A DNA stretch of 14,549 nucleotides from DASTOB01 sp035720425 (GTDB taxonomy: Bacteria; Chloroflexota; Limnocylindria; Limnocylindrales; CSP1-4): the NCBI GenBank assembly GCA_035720425.1, contig DASTOB010000209.1, forward strand, positions 1 to 14,549, in the 5' to 3' direction. Below the pieces are notes generated by a model. The model saw only the letters and a program-made list of their open reading frames with translations, was not told the DNA's origin and made no database searches. Position numbers and translations under genes: made by a program. How positions within the stretch are numbered: position 1 is the stretch's first letter; each line of letters begins with the position of its first letter. Below are positions 7,106-11,884 of the stretch, one piece after another.

Positions 7106-7122
7106 GCCGCCACCCGGGCGGC
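7106..7122 (-). promoter_or_regulatory. Small stem-loop in the pstS leader
   Basis: A 6-bp stem (GCCGCC / GGCGGC) with a 5-nt loop sits just upstream of the pstS ribosome site. It could stabilise the 5' end of the pstS mRNA, but stems of this size arise easily by chance in DNA this GC-rich. Confidence 0.25.
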
Positions 7123-7174
7123 TCGGGGCACGATGGGTCCACGTGGTCGTTCTGACGGGACCGACGGTCCGTCG

Positions 7175-7218
7175 GCCGGATCAACGTTCGATGCGCGTCC
7201 GGTTAAGGCTCCGTTAAC
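7175..7218 (-). promoter_or_regulatory. Candidate Pho box upstream of pstS (11-bp phased direct repeats)
   Basis: Read on the minus strand this is four consecutive 11-mers: GTTAACGGAGC, CTTAACCGGAC, GCGCATCGAAC, GTTGATCCGGC. Units 1, 2 and 4 share (G/C)TT(A/G)A(C/T); unit 3 does not. PhoB, PhoP and RegX3-type winged-helix dimers bind direct repeats with 11-bp phasing. The site begins over the stop codon of the regulator gene and ends about 90 nt before the pstS start, so a pstS promoter separate from the regulator gene is likely. Confidence 0.6.
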
Positions 7219-7942
7219 GGTCCGGCGGGTCGAGCCGATAGCCGACGCCGCGAACCGTGACGAGGTGCGCCGGCCGCTCCGGGTCGCGTTCGACCTTGGC
7301 ACGCAGCCAGCGGACATGGACATCGACGGTCCGCGGGTCGCCGACGTGGCCGGGGCCCCAGACGCGATCGAGGAGCTGCTGACGGGTGAACGCCCGGCCG
7401 GGATGGGCAGCCAGGACGGCGAGGAGACGGAGCTCCTTCGGTCGCAGATGGACCGGCTCGTCGTCGCGCCGAAGCTCGTGGGCGACGAGGTCGAGCTCGG
7501 CGGACTCGGTGACCGCGAGCAGCGTGGGGGCGCTCGCCCGCCGGGCGCGGTCAGCCAGCAGCGCGAGGCGCGCGGCCAGCTCACGCGGATCGATCGACGC
7601 CGGGAGCGCATCGTCGAACCCGCCGTCGAGCGCGCGCAGGCGGGTCTCGACATCGGCCGGGGCGGTCAGCGCGACGACCCGAAGCCCATGCCGCCGACGC
7701 CGTTCGCGGGCGAGCTCGTCGAGGACCGCGTCGTCGGCGGGCGGCCAGGCCGCGAGCGCGATCCGGGGTCGCTGGTCGGCGAGGGCTTCGAGGAACAGCG
7801 CGGGTTCGTCGACGACGTGGACCGCCGCAGCCCCGATGGCCGAGCCGTTCGCGCGCAGATGCGAGCCGATTCCGCGACCGGGCCCGTCGGCCGCGAGGAC
7901 GAGCCAGACCGTCGCACGTCCGAGCGTAGAGGGAGCCGTCAT
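7214..7942 (-). CDS. OmpR/PhoB-type winged-helix regulator with a degenerate receiver domain
   Basis: This 242-residue protein has the layout of PhoB/RegX3. The C-terminal winged helix is intact: LRPKELRLLAVLAAHPGRAF at 166-185, TRQQLLDRVWG at 186-196, recognition segment DPRTVDVHVRWLRAKVE at 202-218 and wing VTVRGVGYRL at 228-237. The N-terminal 1-135 aligns with a receiver but lacks its chemistry. The phospho-acceptor position in PRIALAAWPP (59-68) is Ala65 rather than Asp, the acidic pair at the first strand is AAD, and the conserved Lys is Ala115 (DDALPASIDPREL). The conserved Thr (T93) is kept. It is probably not switched by phosphorylation. ATG 7942 was chosen over a TTG at 7969, which falls in a candidate regulator site. 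It lies upstream of pstS on the same strand, with no histidine kinase nearby. Confidence 0.85.
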   Translation of the reverse strand: MTAPSTLGRATVWLVLAADGPGRGIGSHLRANGSAIGAAAVHVVDEPALFLEALADQRPRIALAAWPPADDAVLDELARERRRRHGLRVVALTAPADVETRLRALDGGFDDALPASIDPRELAARLALLADRARRASAPTLLAVTESAELDLVAHELRRDDEPVHLRPKELRLLAVLAAHPGRAFTRQQLLDRVWGPGHVGDPRTVDVHVRWLRAKVERDPERPAHLVTVRGVGYRLDPPDR

Positions 7943-7950
7943 GGCGGGAG

Positions 7951-7963
7951 GATCGGACCGATC
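7951..7963. promoter_or_regulatory. Palindrome GATCGG-A-CCGATC next to the regulator start
   Basis: This perfect 6-bp dyad with a single central base lies 9 nt upstream of the regulator ATG and overlaps the end of the direct-repeat site. It could be an autoregulatory operator; it may also be chance. Confidence 0.3.
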
Positions 7964-7992
7964 CGTCAACCCGGTGTTCGACGAACGTTAAC
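7960..7992 (-). promoter_or_regulatory. Candidate Pho box in the divergent regulator / kinase-like intergenic region
   Basis: Read on the minus strand these are three 11-mers: GTTAACGTTCG, TCGAACACCGG, GTTGACGGATC. The first and third match at six of their first seven bases and are exactly 22 bp apart, the same phasing as upstream of pstS. Because it sits between divergent genes it could control both the regulator and the plus-strand kinase-like operon. It overlaps the alternative TTG start of the regulator, which favours the downstream ATG. Confidence 0.5.
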
Positions 7993-8046
7993 GACTGATT
8001 GCGGGCGTGCCCGCGCGACGGATCCCGGGCGCGGGCCGGTTGTCCG

Positions 8047-8052
8047 TATCAT
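8047..8052 (+). promoter_or_regulatory. Possible -10 box (TATCAT) of the plus-strand operon
   Basis: TATCAT ends 7 bases before the GTG of the first kinase-like gene, a distance that would place transcription start at or next to the start codon (leaderless mRNA). No Shine-Dalgarno precedes that GTG. No clear -35 box is seen. Confidence 0.3.
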
Positions 8053-8059
8053 CCGCTCC

Positions 8060-8728
8060 GTGCCCACTCGTCCGGCCCGCCGACCCGGCCTCCTCGTGGC
8101 GGTCGAGGGCATCGACGGAGCCGGGACCGCCGCCGTCGCGAACCTTCTCGCCCGCTGGATCGAACGCCGCGGACGACGCGTCCATGTCGTGGCGTGGGAA
8201 GCGTCGGCGCCCGTCCGGCGGGCGGCCGCCGACGGACGAACCCGACAGTCGCTGACCCCGCGCGTGGCCGCGCTCCTCGTCGCTGCAGAGGCCCATCGGC
8301 GCGCGGACGAGCTTGTCAAACGCCAGGTCGACGCGGGCGACATCGTCATCGCCGACCGGTACGCGTGGACGGGCGTCGCGCGCGACCACGCGCGCGGCCT
8401 CGATCCCGACTGGATCGCCGGCCTGTACGAACGACTCCCGGCACCGGCCGTCGTCGTGCTCGTGCAGGAGCGACCAGATCGGGTGATCGGACGCACGATC
8501 GACGAGCGCCTGGGCCCCGGACGGGCGGAGGCGGTGGCGCCGGCCTTCAGGGCCTTCCTCGCCGCGGTGGCGGCCGGGCTCGACGACCTCGCCGCCGGAC
8601 GAGTGACGGCTCCGTGGCCGGCGCGCACGGTCGTGCTCGAACTCGGCGAACCGCTCGACGATCGGCTCGCCTCCGCCCGGGACGCGATCCGCGCCGTGCT
8701 CGATGACGATGGGAGTCGGGCGGCGTGA
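8060..8728 (+). CDS. Thymidylate-kinase-like P-loop protein 1, degenerate Walker A
   Basis: This 222-residue protein has the thymidylate kinase fold but is probably not a housekeeping dTMP kinase. LLVAVEGIDGAGTAAVANLL at 11-30 aligns with the P-loop strand and helix of TMK, yet the Lys and following Ser/Thr of GAGKST are Thr23-Ala24-Ala25, so phosphate and Mg binding should be badly impaired. The DRY motif (IADRYAWTGVARDHARG, 97-113) is kept and EGIDGAG is otherwise intact. The C-terminal half has an Arg/Glu-rich ERPDRVIGRTIDERLG where the TMK lid would be. The GTG start is chosen because the P-loop then lies at the family-typical distance. It ends in a GTGA overlap with the second, related gene. 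A non-catalytic partner or an altered nucleotide-binding protein is possible. Confidence 0.75.
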   Translation: MPTRPARRPGLLVAVEGIDGAGTAAVANLLARWIERRGRRVHVVAWEASAPVRRAAADGRTRQSLTPRVAALLVAAEAHRRADELVKRQVDAGDIVIADRYAWTGVARDHARGLDPDWIAGLYERLPAPAVVVLVQERPDRVIGRTIDERLGPGRAEAVAPAFRAFLAAVAAGLDDLAAGRVTAPWPARTVVLELGEPLDDRLASARDAIRAVLDDDGSRAA

Positions 8729-9396
8729 ACGGTACGCCGGGCCGGCTCATCGTCCTCGAGGGGATCGACCGCTCCGGTCGCTCCACGCATGCCGGGCTGC
8801 TCGAAGCGCACCTCCGGCACCGCGGCCGCGGCGTGACCCGAACGTCGCTCGGTTCGTCCGTCCTGTCGGCCGACGCGTTGCGCCGGGCCAAGCGTGGACG
8901 GCGCCCGGACCCGGTGGAGATCGCCCTCCTCTCGGCGGCGGACCTCGCGGAGCGGGTCGAGCGCGTCGTCGATCCCGCGTTGCGGGCCGGCCTCGTGGTC
9001 GTGGCGGACCGCTGGACGTGGACGCCGATCGCCCGGGCGGAGCTGCGCGGCGTCGAGCGCGACTGGCTCGATCGCCTGTTCTCGTTCGCCCCGGCGCCCG
9101 ACCTCGTGGCCCTCCTCGACCTCGATCCGGAAGCCTCCCTCGCCCGGCGCGACGCGCCGGACCCGTATGAGGCGGGGCTCGATCTGCACCTCGCTGACGA
9201 CGTCAGCGAGAGCTACCGGCTGTTCGGTGCCCGGCTGGCCCGCTGGTTCGACGCCGAGTGCCGGCGTCGTGGCTGGTTGCGCGTGCCCGCGAACGAACCG
9301 ATCGATCGTGTCGAGGCCCGACTCGAGGCCGCCGCGGACCGGCTCATCGGCCTTCCCGGCCGCCGACGTGGCAGCGCCCGGCCGAGGTCCGCCTGA
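8725..9396 (+). CDS. Thymidylate-kinase-like P-loop protein 2, altered Walker A
   Basis: This 223-residue relative of the preceding protein reads RLIVLEGIDRSGRSTHAGLL at 7-26. The P-loop Lys is Arg19, while the following Ser20-Thr21 are kept, so it may be weakly active or have different phosphate chemistry. VVVADRWTWTPIARAELRGVERDW at 91-114 matches the DRY/DRW and RG region of TMK. The lid segment RRDAPDPYEAGLDLHLADDVSESYRLFG at 141-168 resembles TMK sequence after the D-loop. The Arg-rich tail is at 213-221. The GTG start overlaps the stop of gene 1 (GTGA), and the stop overlaps the phosphoesterase ATG (TGATG). TMKs are dimers, so the two products could form a heterodimer. It could also use another nucleotide or polyphosphate as donor; both ideas are inference. 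Confidence 0.75.
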   Translation: MNGTPGRLIVLEGIDRSGRSTHAGLLEAHLRHRGRGVTRTSLGSSVLSADALRRAKRGRRPDPVEIALLSAADLAERVERVVDPALRAGLVVVADRWTWTPIARAELRGVERDWLDRLFSFAPAPDLVALLDLDPEASLARRDAPDPYEAGLDLHLADDVSESYRLFGARLARWFDAECRRRGWLRVPANEPIDRVEARLEAAADRLIGLPGRRRGSARPRSA

Positions 9397-10259
9397 TGCG
9401 GCTCGTCCACCTGTCCGACTTCCACTTCGACGGATCCGCGGAGCTCCGCGTTGGGCTCGATCGACTCGTCGACGTCGCCATCGCGGCCGAGCCCGATCTC
9501 GTCGTCGTGACCGGCGACCTGTCGGCCGGCGGCCATCAGGGCGAACTCGATGCGGTCGCCGGCGCACTCGACCGGTTCGGCCCGGTTCCGCGTGTCGTCC
9601 TGCCCGGCAATCGCGATCTCGTGCCGTCCGCTGGCCCGCCCGGCGAGGCGCAGACGCTGCCCCCGGACTCCGACCTCGACTACTTCCTCGCGCTCGAGCC
9701 CGCCCTCGCCGTCGGGTTCGGTTTCGACGAGGCGGCCGACGGCGATCCGGCCGCCCCCGACCTCACGACCGCGTTCGAGCGTCGCTTCGGTCCGCTGGAG
9801 CCGACCTACGCCGGTCCGTCGATCCACGTCGTGTCGGTCAACTCGACGCCGCGCCTGCGATCCGCGTCGCTGGAACGCGCGGCAAGTCGGCTCCGCCGCG
9901 CCCGGGCTGGGGCCATCCGCGTGCTCGCGCTCCATCACGGCCTCCTGCCTGTGCCCGGACGCAAGCTCCGCGACGGGGACCTGAGCCATCGTGCCGGTGA
10001 TGTGCTCGCGCTCCTCGTGGACCTCGAGGTGGATCTCGCCCTCCACGGGCACATCCACCGCGCGCACGCGTGGGAGATCGCGGCGGGCCACCACCGGCTC
10101 GTCGTGTCGAGTGCCGGCGCGCTCGTCAACGATGGTCGTCGGGATGCGAGCTTCAACGAGATCGTCGTCGAAGGTGGCAGACTGGAGGTCTGGCGCCGGT
10201 CGGTCGCGACCGGTCGATCGACCCTCCTCTACGAGGGTGATCGGTCGCCGGCCCGCTGA
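9396..10259 (+). CDS. Calcineurin-like metallophosphoesterase
   Basis: This 287-residue phosphoesterase with a two-metal centre carries LSDFHFD at 6-12 (D8, H10), VVTGDLS at 37-43 (D41), LPGNRD at 69-74 (N72), LALHHGLL at 177-184 (H180, H181) and LHGHIHRAH at 216-224 (H219, H221). These give the full metal-ligand set. The usual GNHD block is GNRD, so the His that often acts as general acid is Arg73; this changes the expected catalysis. An insertion rich in Asp, Pro and Ala lies at 78-125. There is no signal peptide, so it is cytoplasmic. The ATG start overlaps the stop of the upstream kinase-like gene. The substrate is unknown; cyclic nucleotides, nucleotides or phosphate polymers are candidates given the neighbours. 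Confidence 0.85.
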   Translation: MRLVHLSDFHFDGSAELRVGLDRLVDVAIAAEPDLVVVTGDLSAGGHQGELDAVAGALDRFGPVPRVVLPGNRDLVPSAGPPGEAQTLPPDSDLDYFLALEPALAVGFGFDEAADGDPAAPDLTTAFERRFGPLEPTYAGPSIHVVSVNSTPRLRSASLERAASRLRRARAGAIRVLALHHGLLPVPGRKLRDGDLSHRAGDVLALLVDLEVDLALHGHIHRAHAWEIAAGHHRLVVSSAGALVNDGRRDASFNEIVVEGGRLEVWRRSVATGRSTLLYEGDRSPAR

Positions 10260-10285
10260 GCGGGCGACACGGACGGAGGCTGATC

Positions 10286-10774
10286 ATGGCCAAGCGAGAG
10301 ACGCGGACCGACGATCGGGATCCCACGGCGGCGGTCGCGGCCGTCCTCGATGCCGCCCGACGCGAAGCCGGGGGGATCGGCAAGTCTGCCCGACGAAAGC
10401 TCGCTCGGCTCGAGCGACGGATCGCCGCGGCGCTCAAGGCGGAGGCGAAACGACGGCGGCAGTTCGACGAGGCGCGGACCGAACTGGCCGATCTCGTCGG
10501 CCGGGTAGCCGGGTTGGTCAAGCCGGCGACCGACGGGCCCGCGGCCGAAGCCGCGGCCCCGAAGCCCGTGGCCGCGAAGCGCGCCAGGAAGCCCGCTGCC
10601 GCCGTAAAGCCCGCTGCCGCCGCAAAGCCCGCTGCCGCCGCAAAGCCCGCTGCCGCCGTAAAGCCCGCTGCCGCAAAGCCGGCCGCCGCGAAGCCCGCTG
10701 CCGCAAAGCCGGCAGCCCCACGCCGGAGGTCACTTCGAAGCACCGGCAGGTCGGCCGGAGCCCCCGATTCCTGA
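10286..10774 (+). CDS. Basic Lys/Ala/Pro-rich protein with AlgP-like KPAA tail
   Basis: The product is 162 residues as read. Residues 1-80 are charged and helical (ARRKLARLERRIAAALKAE, then RRRQFDEARTELADLVGRV), probably coiled coil. About 90-145 is a run of VKPAAA and AKPAA repeats like those of histone-H1-like or AlgP tails, followed by PRRRSLRSTGR. It is strongly positive and could bind nucleic acid or polyphosphate; this is inference from composition. The ATG has GGAGG six bases upstream. It is 26 nt after the phosphoesterase gene. The stop may not be the real end: a one-base shift in the C5 run at 10761-10765 would continue the reading frame through an Ala/Pro/Arg-rich linker into Ppx. 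Confidence 0.7.
   Translation: MAKRETRTDDRDPTAAVAAVLDAARREAGGIGKSARRKLARLERRIAAALKAEAKRRRQFDEARTELADLVGRVAGLVKPATDGPAAEAAAPKPVAAKRARKPAAAVKPAAAAKPAAAAKPAAAVKPAAAKPAAAKPAAAKPAAPRRRSLRSTGRSAGAPDS
10589..10720 (+). repeat. In-frame 18/15-bp tandem repeat encoding (A/V)KPAA(A)
   Basis: The core AAGCCCGCTGCCGC recurs, first in 18-bp and then in 15-bp units, within the basic protein gene. The copies are nearly identical at the DNA level, which means recent slippage. Copy number is likely to vary among strains and can confuse short-read assembly. Confidence 0.8.
10757..10774 (+). other. Possible frameshift site at a C5 run before the basic-protein stop
   Basis: The zero frame reads GGA GCC CCC GAT TCC TGA. 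Skipping one base within the C5 run (10761-10765) gives CCG ATT CCT GAT and leads straight into the Ppx frame. CCC-N proline codons close to a stop are a known context for +1 slippage, and C runs are also frequent sites of sequencing indels. Confidence 0.5.
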
Positions 10775-11840
10775 TCGACCGGCGGCGGGCCAGTCCCGTC
10801 GACCCGCGCGTCCGAGCCCAGCGCGTCCGGCCCCCGCGCGTCCGGCGACCGCCCGCCCGGCAGTCCGTCCTTCGGCCGCCCGTCCCGCGACCGCGCGCGC
10901 CGCGCCGCGGGTCGCCGCCGCCGTCGACGTCGGCTCGAATTCCGTCCACCTGCTCGTCGCCGTGGCCGCGGGCCACCGGCTTCGGCCGCTCGTCGACGAG
11001 AGCGTGTTCCTCGGCCTCGGTGACGCGGTCGGGGCGGCCGGGCTGTTCGGTCCGTCCAAGCGCGCGGAGCTCGCCGCTGCGCTCGCGCAGTACGCGGACA
11101 CCGCGCGCCGGCTCGGCGCCGCCGCCATCACGTTCGTCGGGACGGAGCCGGTTCGTCGCGCGGCCGACGCGGCGCGTGCCGCGGCCGAGGTCGAACGGGC
11201 GAGCGGGGTGCCGCTCCTCGTGCTCGACCACGTCGAGGAGGCCGTGCTCACCCTCCTCGGGGTCACGGAGGGGCGACCGGTGTCGGGTGAGCTCGTGGTC
11301 GTCGACGTCGGCGGCGGGAGCAGCGAGTTCGTCGCCGTCGGCCCGGACCGTGCGCCGGTCGCGGCCGGCCTGCGCCTGGGCTCCGCGTCACTCACTGCGG
11401 CCCACGTGGAGCACGATCCGCCGACCCGCGACGAGGTGGAGCGCATGCTGGCCGCCGCGCGCGAGGCCGTCGCCTCGGCGCCAGCTGCCAGACCGCGCGA
11501 CCTCGTCGCCGTCGGGGGGACGGCGTCGAACCTCGTCCGGGTGCTGCCGGCGGCCGCGCTCGACCGGACCCTCACCCGCCGGCGCGTCGCGGAAGCGACC
11601 GCGATCCTCCTGACCGAGCCGGCCGCCCTCGCCGCCGAGCGTCACGCCGTCAACCCGACCCGGGCCCGGCTCCTGCCGGCCGGCGCGGCGATCATGGCCG
11701 CCGTCCTCGAGCACCTCCGGATCGACCGACTGCGCGTGTCCGAAGCCGGCATCCGCGAGGGCACGGTGCTCGCCACCCTCCACGACCCGATCGGCTGGCG
11801 CGACCGCCTCCCGGTCCTCGCCCGCGGCTGGGTGGTCTGA
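10767..11840 (+). CDS. ppx: Ppx/GppA exopolyphosphatase (start codon unclear, possible fusion)
   Basis: This actin-fold phosphatase releases phosphate from the ends of polyphosphate or hydrolyses pppGpp. The domain runs from AAAVDVGSNSVHLLV (coding from 10914) through VGTEPVRRAADA, the catalytic-Glu region DHVEEAVLTLLGV, VVVDVGGGSSEFVAV, AGLRLGSASLTAAH and VAVGGTASNLVRVL to the C-terminus, about 309 residues, the size of single-unit Ppx proteins. The frame is open from 10662, but no ATG, GTG or TTG occurs before 10962, and that GTG would delete the essential first phosphate loop. The boundary given uses an ATT at 10767 with GGAG six bases upstream. A frameshift fusion with the upstream gene is at least as likely. 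The stretch before the domain reads RPARPSPARPAPARPATARP, a low-complexity linker. Confidence 0.8.
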   Translation: MPDRPAAGQSRRPARPSPARPAPARPATARPAVRPSAARPATARAAPRVAAAVDVGSNSVHLLVAVAAGHRLRPLVDESVFLGLGDAVGAAGLFGPSKRAELAAALAQYADTARRLGAAAITFVGTEPVRRAADAARAAAEVERASGVPLLVLDHVEEAVLTLLGVTEGRPVSGELVVVDVGGGSSEFVAVGPDRAPVAAGLRLGSASLTAAHVEHDPPTRDEVERMLAAAREAVASAPAARPRDLVAVGGTASNLVRVLPAAALDRTLTRRRVAEATAILLTEPAALAAERHAVNPTRARLLPAGAAIMAAVLEHLRIDRLRVSEAGIREGTVLATLHDPIGWRDRLPVLARGWVV

Positions 11841-11884
11841 GCAGCGCGTCCCGGGGTCGATTGCCGCGTCGCCGGCACGGCGGT

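Noticed and set aside
7154..7173. Imperfect dyad around GGACCGACGGTCC near the pstS Pho box as a second operator
   Set aside because: It needs a bulge to pair beyond 5 bp and has only loose similarity to the palindrome at 7951-7963; not enough to call.
7966..9567. 533-codon minus-strand open frame antisense to the two kinase-like genes
   Set aside because: Low-complexity composition with no recognisable domain; the plus strand carries TMK-like motifs and coupled start/stop overlaps.
10589..10720. Tandem repeat considered as a CRISPR array
   Set aside because: The units are contiguous with no unique spacers and are in frame, coding for KPAA repeats.
9991..11613. 540-codon plus-strand frame with KARCRR repeats
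   Set aside because: It is the alternate-frame reading of the KPAA repeat and of the Ppx gene; it begins inside the phosphoesterase gene and has no ribosome site.
11870..11882. 5-bp hairpin between convergent ppx and CYTH-CHAD as a bidirectional terminator
   Set aside because: The stem is too short, has no U-tract, and is expected by chance in DNA of this composition.
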